A stretch of 64,000 bases of DNA from Protula sp. h YS-2021 (GCA_949752745.1 OX457031.1:21510199-21574198); one strand, 5' to 3'. Counted from the stretch's first letter, positions 37,384-51,369 are shown. Numbers and translations are program-made. The notes: generated by a model not told the origin, from the letters alone.

Positions 37384-40300
37384 CTAGTCAAAAGTTAGTT
37401 GCACTTGTGTCTTAGCTAATTGTAACGCTTGATTTTTCCAGTCTAAGTACTGTTGGAAGACAGCGCAGTACTTGTCCAGAAAGGCTTGCCTCAAGTACTT
37501 ATTGTTGCATACTTTCTTCAGTACTGGAGTTTCCTTCTTACTTATTGTGCACAGATCGAAAAACGGGAACATGCTGCAATCACACAATAGACAATATGTT
37601 AATATACTTGCATATAAAACATCGCAAGTTTCGATTTCATGAATGTAACTAGTTTATGTACAACACAAAGTAATTTTTAGTTTGTGTTCCTCTTGGAGAT
37701 TTACAAAGACAATGTTTGTTGGAAAGTCATTTAGTTCGCAGGTATTTAAGGAATGTTCATTTAGTGGTGCCCGTAAACATTTACATTTTTCAGCTGATTA
37801 TTTTACCATAAAAAAAAATCACCAAAAAATACGAAAATTTTAAATTTCCATGATAAAAGCCAAGTTGGAAGATTATTCAGAGAATTTCCTTGTGTTTATG
37901 GCGTATGATTGCACGTAACAACTCACCTGTCCGCGTGACCGCTTTTGGACGAAATATCCCACGTGTCAAGGACGTCTTGCGGTGGTTCATCCGTTGTACG
38001 ACCAAACATGACGGCATTGATGACGTCTGTTGTCTCGGTTTTGGTCAACGTCATGCCATTGCACAAGTTCACAAATGCATACATAAGCTGTTCAAAAAAC
38101 TTGTTATCGGTCCACACCACAGCGCCTAAAACAGACGGAACTACACAATCAATACAATCAACAACCGCCAAGCGTGGATAACGCATTAGAAAAAAGAGGC
38201 TTTGCTGAGATGGTTCATACATGAAAGGAGATAGATTCAATTTCGTAACAAACACTGTATTGTGTCGAATATGAATACAGCACACCGGCCGTTGTAGTAA
38301 TAAAAACAAATTTTAGATTTCCATTATTCTTGGTGACGCATTACAACAGGTTATATCTTCTGAAATATACAGGTTTCATACACTCTCCCCGCATATATAA
38401 CGAAATCGAGTCCCCAGGTTACGATCGTTGGTAAGACATTTATGCGTGGATCGTTGGGGGCTTAGAAGGCGACAGTTGAAGAGCGGGCATTTTTAGCGAC
38501 AACCAAAGACGCACCTTTCTCATCGGGGCATAACGGACACGTTTTCTCCAGCATGTCCCTGTAAGCAAACGCGGAGGCGACCTCTAGCGAGTAGTTCCAG
38601 GCATTGGCACTGCTTTGTTGGGTGAAGTGAAAGTCAGGCTTGATGAGGTTCGTGTGGTGCAGCAGCTGCCGCAGCCTAACAGGCGTTGTGGACGAGACGA
38701 AGCTGTAGATAAGGCACTTGGGTGGGATCTTGCCCTTGATTTCCTCGGCCAGGTGTTGCAGCTGCGACGGTAACACGCACAGGAATAGCACGTGCACGGA
38801 AGAGGCTACTTGCACATTGTTGTTCACACAGACCACGCCTTTTTGTTGTAGATCCGCTGTGAATAAGATAACACAATGCTAACTCAGCAGATCTGACAGC
38901 AGTCTCCACGTCATAATCAAATCCCTGCAGATAATTCCCCCCCCCCCCCCCCCCGCCCCTTCTTTTTTTTTTTTTTTTTTTTGAAGAAAGAAGTAAAGCT
39001 GGAGGTTGTCAATGTCGAAAGAAACAGCTCCAATAAGTTTCGCTATACGAAATATTTGGATACAAGACAATGGATAATCAGAGAACAGACCGAAATGCTG
39101 TAACCGTCAAAACCAGAAGTATTTAAGCATTCCGTATTCATACAAGTTGTGGCAAATATTCTGCCCACGTTTACGCATACACATTTGTTATGATCAAAAT
39201 ATCCAAAGTAAGTGTTTGATAGCTACTTAGCGTTTCTGGTCTTCGCGTCGAGATCTTCAGTTCTGATGGTTGAACTTCTGCTATTGTCAGCAAGCAGTGC
39301 GCCACGTGGCTTCCTAGTCGACCACAGCCGATAATACCTAAGGTAAACAGCACTTATTTCAAAGAAGTCGCCCGCGGTCAAATTACTCACAGTAAAAGGC
39401 GACAATTGAGATTTGTACCTCTGGAGGTCATTAAAAACTCTGGGTTAAATAAAACACAGTCATAATCAAGTCTTAACTGAATCCCTGCTTTACACAAAGG
39501 CAACTAATCGACATTTTTATTTTGAAAACAAGAAAGATTTCCGCCAAAAGTGCTGGTGAACTTAACAATAGATGTTTTCAAAAAATCACCTTTTCATGTA
39601 ACCCGAAAATCTTGTCTACTTTGTAAATCATATTCCCAGAAAGGTACATATAATTTAGGTTATTTCGCGCAGCCTTAAAGCTCGCATGGCAGTCTTGCAT
39701 TTTAAAAATACAAGAAAACTTGCTTAATAATATACACGGATATTTTCCCAGCTTACCTACAAGAAGAGGATCTCTGGGTGAACCATCTTGCATTAGCTTT
39801 AGTGAATTTTTCTTCGTTGGATTGTGCAATTCAACCTTTATCTCCCTGTTTTGAAAAACCGAAATAAACTTAAATAGAATTAACCATAAAGCAGAAACGG
39901 TTGAGTGTGAAAGTGAAAGGGTCGTATATCTCACCAGAAACAATTATTAATTAAAAACGGCTAGAAAAGGCAAAATGTGAATTACATTACAAATTGTTTG
40001 ATCACACATCTAAAAAACTTAGCAAATGTAAACAGTTTGGTTCATTTCACCTCTTCCACGTGGTGAGTAATTTTAACTTCCTCCCCACCCCTTGCTGCAA
40101 ATAAGAAAAAATTTCGGTTTTCTGACTATATAGTCAGTTGGCGCGAGCTACAAGTAAGAGACAGAAATTGGGATACAACTGTAGGATTTAAATAATTTTA
40201 GGGAAATATTCCTCAAATTACAAGGGACAAATGTATACCACTGTCAGAGGAGGTGGACAAAACAAAAGTTTGGAGAATAAAATGCCGGTCTGCACGTAAT

Positions 40301-41760
40301 CCCAACGGACCCTTTTTATCTTTCTAGGACAGAAAGGATCATAGTTCTTGTAATATAAATTGCCACCGATCTCAACTTTCGAGGCTCTGTATCTTTCGCC
40401 AGAGTCGTTCGCCGAGATTGCCAAAACTGACATCAATGGTAAGTTCTGTTGTATGAACTACGAGTCTTGCTGTCTTTGAAGACAACAAGAGTCATCTAGT
40501 GCTAGTCTGCGCGTGAACCAATCACCAACATCGGTACAACCGATGTAGCAGAACCAACAAGACGGCGGCCTGCACGTGAACAAATCAGTAAACGCGATGC
40601 AAACTAAGATGGCGGTGTCAAGAGCTAATCAGCCTGACCAGTTTTGTGAACTTTTGTTTTGAACAACAAATAATATTTTTAATTTACATTACAATATTAT
40701 GGCATACGACTCGTACGCTTTCCCAAATATGTGGTTCTGAGGATATCCAACAGTAAAATGAGTAAAGTAGCTTTCAACCTATCTACGTGAAATTTCCCAT
40801 TCTACGATAGTTCTCAATAAGCCAAATCACACTTTGGGCGTTTCTAATAAAAATGCGCAAAATTCTGAGTTTCGAATAGAAATAACCGGGTAAAAAATGA
40901 AAGAAATAATAGAGAGATTTCGCCTAAATATCAAATTTCTCTTGCACCAAAGGGCAATCGGTTTTTTATCAACTCGCATGCTATTTCAAAAATTAATTGA
41001 AAGTTTTAACAAATAGTTTCCAGTTTCAATTTCTTTTATGTTCAATGTATGAGCTGTTTCGCGATATTTCTTCTATATTTTTCCATAATTTCTTTAATTT
41101 TTTACCCGGTTCCCTCGCACTCGAAATTCAAAATTCTTAGGCATTTTATTCAAAACACCCAAAGTGTGATTTGGCTTATTTTGTGCCTGGAACTTGAAGC
41201 TTATAAGCCAATTCGCACTTTTGACTTTTGCCGAAAAGTTTTTGCGTTTCGGCTGAATTCAGGCGGGATAAGGATATAAAGAAATGATAGAAAAAACGGC
41301 AAAAATCAACAAAATTCCATTTTGCCAGAAACATATTCACAGGTTGGTTATTAAAGGGACTGAATAATATGTAAAATAGTTTTTGAGAGATCATATGATG
41401 GCTTTATAAATTTGAAAGTGTGCATGCTGAAAGAAAATTAGAATTTTGACGTTCTTCCCTTATCATTTCTTTATAATTTATCCCCCAACATTTTCAGTCA
41501 AAACAACACCTCCACCGGAAAAATCCGAAAGTGCGAATTGGCTTATTGCAATGTGCTCACCTTGCTTCGTTTATGACTGAAATAAAATATGTCGCTTGCG
41601 CGCAAGCAGTCACGGACAGAGCATGCGATCGTTTTCTAAGATAAATAAGTTCCTTTTCCTCTTCACTGAGAGCACTTTCGAATAGCAAGCTTTCCAGGTT
41701 GTGCGTAATATCGCCTATTTCATCAATTTCATCCTGCCTCAGCTTTGGAACAAGCGCCAT
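37384..41760 (-). CDS. NOXRED1: NADP-dependent oxidoreductase domain-containing protein 1
   Basis: Six coding exons, 41760-41561, 39845-39757, 39337-39227, 38856-38515, 38125-37927 and 37573-37384, all phase-consistent. They give about 376 residues, close to the roughly 359 of human NOXRED1. The start has a good context (AACATGG). The N-terminal helical region is MALVPKLRQDEIDEIGD...SVTACAQATYFISVINEAR. The Rossmann dinucleotide-binding start is LLVGIIGCGRLGSHVA (GxGxxG, near residue 97), followed by LKISTRRPETL, the NADP-phosphate-type loop. Later come VHVLFLCVLPSQLQHLAEEI and a helical C-domain (NKFFEQLMYAFVNLCNGM; FPFFDLCTISKKETP). The fold is that of pyrroline-5-carboxylate reductase relatives. 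Its physiological substrate is, to my knowledge, not established. Intron 1 carries two adjacent MITEs and intron 3 a C18/T21 tract. Confidence 0.9.
38937..38982. repeat. Adjacent poly(C) and poly(T) tracts in NOXRED1 intron 3
   Basis: A run of C interrupted by one G is followed within a few bases by about 20 T. The minus (coding) strand reads as poly(A) then poly(G), a homopurine stretch. Confidence 0.9.
40816..41180. mobile_element. MITE A, AATAAGCCAA family, in NOXRED1 intron 1
   Basis: Left end AATAAGCCAAATCACACTTT and right end AAAGTGTGATTTGGCTTATT are exact inverted copies. Similarity continues inward for about 100 bp (CCGGGTAAAAAATGAAAGAAAT against its complement). The interior is non-coding, 365 bp overall. 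Confidence 0.8.
41203..41546. mobile_element. MITE B, ATAAGCCAATT family, next to the NOXRED1 exon 1 donor
   Basis: Left end ATAAGCCAATTCGCACTTT and right end GTGCGAATTGGCTTAT are inverted copies. The ends are related to those of MITE A, 22 bp away. Interior similarity includes ATAAAGAAATGATAGAAAAA against TATCATTTCTTTATAATTT. The element stops 14 bp from the exon 1 donor boundary (exon ends at 41561). Confidence 0.8.
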
Positions 41761-43898
41761 GTTGTTTACGGCAAGAGGTCATATGTGGTATCCAGCCGTA
41801 GCTGGTGCCTAAATCGGTTCCCACAGCCACTATAGAGTAGCCTGTGCCCTGCAGTGTCTCACATGCCTTCCTGAACTATTAATTGGTAACCAAAGCCACT
41901 CTGTAGTAGAACACTATCCAAGAGGCTGTTTTAAAATGCTTTCCATGCTTTATACCACTTGAAATAGCCAAAAATGATATATAAACAACTACGATTTATG
42001 AGTTTCTTGACAAAAACGTGTTTCGGACGACCCAAACGCACTCGGTTTGGGCATCGTCAATCTGATGACCCATAACTCGACAGCTTGATTACTTTTGGAC
42101 GAGTTGTGAAAAGGTGCAAATTTTCAGTGTGTCGGTTTTCGAATATCTCCTATTTGAATCCCTCTCACTCTTTAGTGATTTATCCCTAACTCTTGGTTGG
42201 GAATGCTTTTGCCTCTCAGCCCCCATTTATCCAAAAATCGTCAAAGCAATTTGCTTTACTTAAGCAGTGTTAAGTAAACTTTGATTTAAAGTTTCATGTT
42301 TCATTCTTTGCTTGTATCAAAGTTTTATAGGATTAATACATGTTTTCAACGGAAATATTATTAAACCATCCAGGTTACATCCAGATAACCTTGTACGGGG
42401 AAAGTCCATGGCTATTTTCCCTAGTATATATCACACTTGATCGGTTCTTCTATACATATTTTATACATGGGTTTTGTTTAAATAACACGAATTTTTTTGT
42501 CCAGACTCTTAATTTGTAAAATTTAATAAAAAGGTTTAATTGTTCCATAAGATATTTTTTATTAAAAATCGATATTAAAATTGCACTTTGCATTTCAAGA
42601 AAGTTAAGTTATCATATCAGCACCAAATTTTATTTTTATTATTTATGGCAAGGATAAATCCTTGACCAAACTGGAAAGTTGCTCACTTAATAGAATATAT
42701 CTTCTGTTTCATTAACAGGTTCAGATTGATACAGACTGCCTGAATGTTCTGTGCCGATCAAAGCAGCCACATTTTTCTAATAAATATCAACATTCGTCAA
42801 GATTTTGTTTGTGTGAAATGCATAAAATGTATAAAAAATGCGGAGAAAGTTTTAGATTATATTGTTATTCGATGGACAAATATACGGTTTAGAACAATAA
42901 TAGAAGAATCCAAGAAAAATAATGCGTACAGTCTCGTTTTACAAAAAGCAATGTTTTAAACAAATAAGCTTGAGAAATAAGGATTTTCCTTGAGGAGTAT
43001 CCCTCAGAAGACTTTATTCAGTATAACTAAGTTCTTCTACATTATGTTTCTAAAATGCAATTTGGTTCAGTTTTGCCTTCCTTTTATAATGTTATCATTC
43101 ATCTTTTCTAAGCTATCTTACTTCACATTCTAGAATAAAAAGAATTGCATGGATTTTCAAGTATGAATAAATTTATTTGAGATATGCTTTCAAAGGTTTC
43201 TTTCAAGAGTTTATCACTAAACGGATGTAATTTTTTAAAGATTTAATAAGGAATTTTTTGAATTCAACTGGTTATAGATCTCATGATCTATAAATTTGTG
43301 GCTTCTTTAAAACAGATGCCCATGTTCACTAACGTTATACAGAACGACTTCGTATGTTTCAGGTTATACATGTAAAAATTTTGTATTTAAGCATTTAAGC
43401 CTGAGTAGTAAATTTGAATGTTTTACCTTTTAGTTTCTATCAACTATGAATCCTCTGGCCTCCAAAATAACGCAGATCAGATACATATTAGCTCAGGCGA
43501 GTTGGCAGGCATAAAGCGATTTAAGTATTTCAGAAAACTTAGTATCCTAAGCAGCTTTAGCAGCGTTATAGTGTTTTTAATATGACACAGAAAATCGTTT
43601 TAGCTGCTAAAATGCTTTTTGTGTGCTTGAATGCGCGGAAACGTACTGGGTAACCTTTCAGTAACATTCAGGTGATCTATGAAAGAAATTAGTTGATTAT
43701 GTATATGCCGAAACAGGCTTTTCAGATGGCAAGTAATGGCATAATAATGCTACGGCGTCTTATATAACGTTTAACCAACAACTTGCTGTAAACGCTTTAC
43801 AACAGATATATTTTATATAGTTAAAGATAATTAAGTCTAACAGTTTATGCCTTTTTATAATTCCGCTGATATGAACTATGACATTTTCTAATATTACA
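41761..43898. other. Gene-free intergenic stretch upstream of NOXRED1
   Basis: The promoter side of NOXRED1 begins here. No TATA box was identified. At 42028-42052 a short hairpin (CGACCCAAAC and GTTTGGGCATCG) is visible. No exon was recognised in the AT-rich remainder. Confidence 0.45.
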
Positions 43899-44280
43899 TT
43901 AACCCGTGTACTGTATATTGTATGCTCTTCTGAAATAAAACGTTTTCCAGCGTATCTTGAAGCAATCAAACGATGGAGCCGTTTTAACAATTGCCGGTAG
44001 GATGTTCCAGTCCCGTCGGGTTTGATTCGTTTTGATTCCTAAGAGGCAACAAAGGTATGCTGGTTGGCTTGTCCTTGGGGCATCGTAAATTATTACAGCA
44101 ATTTTAAATTCAATTCTGTATCGAATAGGAAGCCAGTAGGGCTTCATCAAGCCAAGTGTAATTCAATCATATTTCTTGCAGCCCAAGTTTGCAGGCAGCA
44201 TTTTGAACTCGTTTAAGTTTATTGACTAGGTGTTGACTGATTCCATACAACAGACCATTTCCATAGTCTAAATGAGAAAG
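43899..44280 (-). mobile_element. 3' fragment of a non-LTR (LINE, CR1/jockey-like) retrotransposon ORF2
   Basis: The minus strand encodes the segment that follows the reverse-transcriptase core in many LINEs. It reads SHLDYGNGLLYGIS, then LKRVQNAACKL, then (after a stop and frame change) YWLPIRYRIEFKIAVI, WNILPAIVKTAPSFDCFKIRWK. Stops and shifts show it is a dead, 5'-truncated copy, the usual state of LINE insertions. Confidence 0.75.
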
Positions 44281-45019
44281 AGACGCAAGCAGTTCACGGT
44301 TTTAATACTTACAGTGTATATCATAGAAGATTGTTTGAAAACCCCGTTGCTCATGTGATAAAATAACTAAAATCTACGCAACAAACAAGCTATGTCAACG
44401 ATGATAAAATATACATAAAATTTAAAATAATCCATTCTTACATAATTTTTTGTTTCACTGATGTTAGCATGTTCAGTATTTCCGTAAAACTTGCAAAACA
44501 ATTAGTAGAGAATACTTATACTGGTTTAATAAATGTTACAAGGATATCTTCAAATAATTACACATACCACTAACTCAATTAGGTGTATCTTATTCAATTC
44601 TGTGTGATATCTAAACGAATTAAAATATGTAACCGGACGATAGATATTCAGAGTATTATAGCTATCCCTAAACTAACTGAAAAACATTCTAGTTTATTTA
44701 TAGATATCATACATAAATTTCTGATGCATCTGAACGAATTTTATATTCAAGTTAATTAATGATACCTGTGATGCTTTCATGATGTGATCATGTATATCTT
44801 TTATCTTTTTATAGATCTTAAGAACGAATCTTCAGATCAACAATAGTTCTCAAGGAATGTCGTGTTACACTCAAAATACTTATACACAAAGTTGAGTGGT
44901 TTCTCGCTACCATACATTTTAATAAGCTTTTAATGATATAAGGTGGGCTTTTGAGCGACATCAATTATTCATAGTAATGAATCACATAAAATAAGAAATG
45001 CTCATAAATGCGAAATAAT

Positions 45020-46130
45020 TCTTTCATTAAAAAAAAAAAAATTAACCACGCCTTGTACGCCTCCAATATACGTTCTCTCTCTGTGCAAGAAAGAAATGAA
45101 GTCACCGTATTAGTTACTGAAATATGGCGCGCACAAATTTTCCATTGTAATTGGTGGTTGTCACACATTTTCACAGCATCTAAAAAATCTGGCGATTTTT
45201 CAATTTTCGACAAAAATAAAAAACAACGACGCTTTGCACACCTTCAATATACGCTCTCTTTGTGTGTAATAGAAAAATAAAATCCCTTTCATAGTGACTG
45301 AGATCTAGCGCGTACAAACCTACCACTATACATACGGGCAATTGCACATTTTCACATCTCAAAAATGGCAATTTTTCAATTTTTGAGAAAAATAAAGAAT
45401 TACCACGCGTTGTACACCTCCAATATATGTACTCTCTGTGCAAGAAAGAAATGAAATCACTGTGTTAGTTACTGAAATATGGCGCGTACAAACTTAACAC
45501 TATAAATATTGGTTATCACACATTTTTACATTTCAAAAATCTGGTAATTTTTCAATTTTCCACAAAAATGAAAAACAACCACGCATTGTACACCTCCAAT
45601 ATACGCTCTCTTTCTCTCTCTCTCTGTGCAAGAGAAAAATAAAATCCCTTGCATAGTGACTGAGATCTAGCGCGAACAACTTACCACTATACATCGGGGC
45701 AATTGCACATTTTCACAACATATAAAAAATTTGGCAATTTTTCATTTTTTGAGAAAAATAAAAAAACCACGCTTTGCACACCTCCAATATACGCTCGCTC
45801 TCTGTGCATGAGAGAAATAAAATCCCTTTGATAGTGACTGAGATGTAGCGCGTACAAACTTACCACTATACATAGGGGCAATTGCACATTTTCACAACAT
45901 TTCAAAAATCTGGCAATGTTTCAATTTTTGAGAAAAATAAAAAATAACCACGCGTTGCACACCTCCAAGATATGTACTCTCTCTGTGCAAGAAAGAAAGA
46001 AAATAACTGCATTAGTTACTGAGATATGGCGCGTACAAACTTACCACTATCGATGGGGACAGACAGACGGACGGACACGGCCCGTTTCTTAAGTTCCCTG
46101 CTCCGCGCCAATCGCGGTGGCGGGGGACTA
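45020..46130 (+). repeat. Tandem array, six units of about 180 bp in two subtypes, ending in GACAGACAGACGGACG
   Basis: Anchors at about 45110, 45290, 45470, 45655, 45835 and 46015 alternate between TTAGTTACTGAAATATGGCGCG (A) and ATAGTGACTGAGATCTAGCGCG (B) in the order A B A B B A. All units share CACCTCCAATATACGCTC, (TC)n, and a TTTTCACA...AAAATCTGGCAATTTTTCAA half. The last unit is followed by GGGGACAGACAGACGGACGG and a GC-rich segment at 46085-46125 (GCGCCAATCGCGGTGGCGG). Confidence 0.85.
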
Positions 46131-49100
46131 AAAAAATTTTTAAGTTGTTTTGTCAGTGACTGGCCGAGTTTTTAGCCTCCTTCTTCAAGGAGAAAAACAC
46201 GTGTTGAATTGTTAATCTTTGCAAATCACAATGCGAAAACAGAGGGACACGGGAGTTACGAAAGACACATTTAAAAGGAGTCTGCTGCAGTGTGTTCGAA
46301 AATATTGCCCTCCAAGTTTTTCTATCATTTCTTTTTGTTCGACCCGCTAGGCATGCAATAAATATAAAATAACGCAAATTTATGTTATTTCACATCAAAT
46401 AAATTTATGTGAACTAATGACAAGATTATATGAACTGCAACGAGCATCCTATCCTCAAACTTCTGTATAAACAAAGGGAACTGCAGTTCACAATGGCTCT
46501 CCATGTTGTGGCGGATTATACCAATACTGTCAAGCACTTATGGACAATGACTTGCGACTAATGATTACAAAAGCTGGTTTAACTACAGCACAAATTGCGG
46601 GGAATTTCGGAGTCGACGGACTTCTTGCCTTTTGCAGCATACGTTGGTACTTACTTATGAACATCTCATGAAAGATTTCTAACATCAATATCAAATAAAC
46701 CTTGTTGTGTAAATAAAACTAGGACTACGAATCGCTAACAATTTTATTTAATCATCATTAGAATCATTTTACATATGATTTTCCGTATGAATCTTACACC
46801 GTAATATGTAGATAAAAGGTTAATACACTGTACAGCAAACTACATGCCCTTTTATTAAATTTTAAATTTAACTTCACAGTTTAAAATTAAGTTTTAAATA
46901 ACTTGATCACGATTTTCTTTTAAAAAAAGCACAATGAATGGGCAATTATATCAACGAACACTTCAAGGTGAATAAAAACCAGTGTTTTTTTTAAACAGAA
47001 AATAACTTATCAGTATCTTTTATTTAGCCACAATTGCCAAAAAACTACTGTAAAATACTTTGCCATGAATCACCACTAGTACAGTCCCTTTCACGTGACA
47101 CTCCTGCACATGACTGAGAGTGCACTCACTGATAACTAAGATAACAGTAGTCGCTTTTGACAACTAATGTAACACACTATAACTTTTGATAACAATGAGT
47201 ACCGTTTTGTAAGCAACATTGTGCTGAGTAATGACGGGAATTTGCTACATTTGGGAACAGTCACATTCAAGTATAGAAAAGAAAATAACAGAATCGTTTC
47301 CCTTAGTAAAATACTTTTTTCAACTCTTAAGGCAACTTCTCAGTTAAAACTTTCTCACATTTTGAAAAGCAAAATTAATATTCTTTTATGACAACCTCTA
47401 GGAATGTTACACCAGTTCCGAGCTTTTACTTCTGTGAGTTTATATTAATATGTGCGCTTTGTAATTTGGGCGGGGTAGGGGGGGGGGTGCAGAGGGCAGA
47501 TCTAGCCGAAATACTGTTCATGTAATGTATGGGCGGTCCCCTTTCTTACTTTACACCACAGTTACCAAATCCTGTTATGTTCTTGTGAATGTGTTATGAC
47601 TTATAACGAGTATAACTGGAGCTGGCACACCTACTTCACCAGCCCCCACGCCCACTTTTCTATGCTTTTGTCTCTCGTTGCTTTTCCCAAATTCGACACA
47701 CATTTTAGTACAAGAAGCCATGCGTTGAAATAACAAGTTTGTGACCCTGAGAAACCTCTTCTGATGACGTTCTTTGGCATAGGTATAAGATAATCAGTAC
47801 AAACACATTTTTTTCAAAATTCGTATTAAAAGAAGATTTTGACTATAGGACAAAGCCTAGAAAAACAACATAGGAATGCCAGACAAAAGTACACTTTTAT
47901 GTCCTGTTGGGATCCTAGTCGCATTTTAGTTATCAGGATCCCACCACGCGGGGGGGGGGGGGGGGGGGGAATTCAAGGCATAACATTGGGACATCGTTGT
48001 AAACCTCCAGGATAGATTGTTTTACATGTCAATGGGATTCTGACCGCTTCTTCTCTGAGGAAAACCGGTTATATATTGGAAAATGACCAGGGTCTGAAAG
48101 AGTTTGAAAACTCAAGAGCTTGAAATTAATGCATAAGGACTTTGTGAAATGTTTGATTGCAACTTACGTAGACTTTGGCAGAAAGTAAAAAAGATGATTT
48201 TAACGATGAAATGGTATTTACAGTTTAAAACGGATCATTTTAAAATGGGCGATCTAAATGACAAAATTTTGTCACATATTAATCTTAATCAAATTTATTA
48301 CGAATGTAAATATCGTGATATTTTATAAGCAAAAGCTTTTGCATTACCGCAACTACCCAGAATACATAGCGGTACAAATGTAGACAGAGGTGCATAACTT
48401 TAGACATAGTTGCAATTTTTTTTATTATTATTAAAAAGGGATTCGACATGGTGAATACGCAATGCGAACGTAACAGCCTAAGAACTGGAAGATGGTTCAG
48501 ATTTTTCATACCGCCAACTGGCGTCAGGAGAAGGGGTTTCGCGGCTGAGAACCTTCCATGATAATCCACGAGGTCATAACTATCAGTTCATACAGAAACT
48601 AAAGCAACAAACCGCTTTTCGTAAGCGAAAAGATACACTTGAAAACAAATAACCTTTTCTACAATGTCAACATTTCTATAAAATAAAATTTATAACATAT
48701 CAATTCAATTGACAAAACAATCCACTAAATGAAACAAGCGGGAAGGGGGACGGAGAGGGAAGGGGGGAGGGGGGCTCTCGGTTTCCAAAGTCATAGGGAT
48801 GTTCGGCTAAAAACCACAAAGAATATAGACACCTCAAAAAATATTATTTGGAAAAAGCGCTCCTAAAAAGTGATTTATTTGAAAGGATCTTCCAGGATAC
48901 AAAATTAAAAAAGATCACTTAAGCTCGGCAAGTCAAAAGATTGCTGTTTTTTTCAGCTGGAAAACCCTCTTTTGTAGGTGAATAGATCCAAACATTCCGA
49001 ATCCAGCCGAAAAGTGGAGGGAGTGGGGGGGGGGGGGGGCGAAAATTGGCAAGAGCCTGTAATACCTGTTGGCCGTAACAGAATTCAAGATCCAAACGGG

Positions 49101-51054
49101 TTAGTAAACTAAACAATCAGCCATATCAATTTCGATAATTTTGATAATAAATGATATTAATACATATACTTGAGACTACAAAGAAACTGTCCTTTTTCCT
49201 GTTTGGCTACGAAACAGACCGCATTCATTTTGTTCACCTCAAGCAACGCACCACACGTTGTACAACAGCGCATTATTCTGTGCCAGCTATGGCTACTCAT
49301 ATGCTTTGTTATCGCCCGTTTGCGGCATAACTTACTATACACAAAATACACCATCTGGGGCATCTTTTGATTGACAGTTTCACACAGCACCAGGATGGAC
49401 CCCTCTGCCCCCCCCCCCTCCCCCGTGCTCATGTAAGATTACGACTTTCTAGCTATTCGCGTTTTGACGAGTTGCGCAGAAACGATTTCCAGAGACAGTG
49501 AAAAAAAAACGAAAAGAAATTTCGCTTTATAATATTTAAATACACTAGTGAAACCTTCCAAGTGTGATAAAACCTTAAGTTTTACCACGTTTTCACAGCC
49601 GATTGCATAAATCCAATCTTTCAATATAACATACGGTCCGCAATCTCAGTAAAATTTCGGTTTCGCTCACCGAAGATTTTGTGCCGGTCGGTCCCAGCAC
49701 ATCCTACTGGCATCAAGACCCTCCCCTCCCTCGCAATTTTATCCACATTTAAGAAGTAAAAGATGGAATCCATAAATGGAATAAACTGATATTTTTTCTT
49801 AGTAAGAAATCTTAGCAAGCTGCAAGTCAAATTCTTTTATAATTATACATGTTTTTTGCTACTCAACTAACCGAAATAACTGACGGGGTCGGTTTCAAGC
49901 CACGACAGTTTAGGTCGGTGACCGTATTCGAACAATAATCTAAATACAGTTAGGAATTATCAAATCACTTCGTATATGGTGCATATTCAGAACACCTACG
50001 TTGTTTTACAACAGTGAGCAAGGCTATTTTAGAAGGAAGCAGGGAAGTTTTTAAACGAGCATGTCCAAGGATATGACCCAGCCGAGTTACCAAACAAGGA
50101 AAGAGAAAAACTCTGAAACGAATACGTTAGGCGAACCCCTGGGGAACATCCCTGCGTAACATCTAAACGATTGGTGTAAAACTGTAGGAGGAGTAGCATT
50201 TTAAAAATGTGCCGCCATTTTGTCAGTCTTTCGTCAATCGTCAAAAAAAAAAGTAATAGCCAGGTGGGGGACCATCCAGGGAACATTCCTGCGTAATATC
50301 AAAACAATTGGAGCAAAACTGTAGGAGGAGTAGCATTTTACAGAAAAGGTTTAACATACGCACATACATTCAAACCTCCTATACTGACAAAGTCGGCTGG
50401 GATAAAAAGCAAACTGACTGAAATTTATTACCTGTTTATCTTCAGCAAAGCACTTCAATGTTCGTGCCTGACATTGCTAAAAGCTGCAGCCCAGCACTCA
50501 GTCTACACCATAACATGTTGCTCAAGTATCGAATCTTTTGGTGATATATACATACATCGTATTTCCAAACATATTACTGTCTAGATCAACAATCCGTTTT
50601 CACGAGAAAGTTGAGTGTTTATCTGGTACATTTTTCACGCTGGTGAGCAGCAGGTGATTTTAAAATAGTATGGAATCAACCGACCAACGGCCGTGCAATA
50701 AATCGATTTTATCTGTACAAATTTCTTTACTTTATAAAAATTTAGTTAAATTTTAGCAATTATTCTGTAACTGTAATTAAATTATACATATATTTGACAC
50801 TTAGTGGCGATTTCTGGCGATAGTCAGATTAGTAAGTACCAGGGCTCTACAACTTAATTACTGTAAACACATGTTTATAGTAACCTATTAAATCAGTCCA
50901 GCATTGACAATACTGTTTTCTTATAACCAGCAACAAATTTATTATAAAACACACATGGAGTCCACAGATTGTGTTGCATAGGCAAAAACTCAATTTGAAC
51001 GTATTCGGATTGAGAAGTATCCACTATATATGGATGTAAATGAAACTAGATATC
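46131..51054. other. Gene-free intergenic stretch
   Basis: No splice-supported exon or recognisable family was found. It contains G-runs at about 47950-47969, 49027-49040 and a C-run at about 49410-49418, and otherwise AT-rich sequence. At 50150-50195 and 50278-50340 a short phrase recurs (AACATC/TTCCTGCGTAA..., ACTGTAGGAGGAGTAGCATTTTA), a local duplication. Confidence 0.45.
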
Positions 51055-51060
51055 TTTATT
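51055..51060 (-). promoter_or_regulatory. Candidate poly(A) signal for the TBK1-adaptor-like gene
   Basis: AATAAA on the minus strand, about 310 bp after the stop codon at 51370-51372. Confidence 0.4.
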
Positions 51061-51369
51061 CTCTAATCAGTAAGAGATTATTGTATCAGTCAATGTTTAC
51101 GTCTTTACCAAACAGCACAACATGCCGTTTGCCCATTCTCGGGAAAATTGTTCACACCGGGATATTATTATAGCAACCCGTGATATACGAGTCCCTAAAC
51201 AGCAATAAAAAGATATTGCCGAAACCTGAAATTATTCAATATACAGAATAAACTGATTTTCAAGATAGTAAACTAACAATCCTAATAGGTAAAGGGAATA
51301 TCGACAAACAATCACAGTTCATACATATATTGATTAACAATCGCGTCACCAAACAGCAGAAAAAAACCA

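Noticed and set aside
40218..40436. A minus-strand frame (SVLAISANDSGERYRASKVEIGG...) that could be an extra NOXRED1 exon
   Set aside because: Its best acceptor needs phase 1, but exon 1 ends in phase 2. Exon 1 joins directly and in phase to 39845-39757 (INEAR to EIKVEL), so no exon is needed here.
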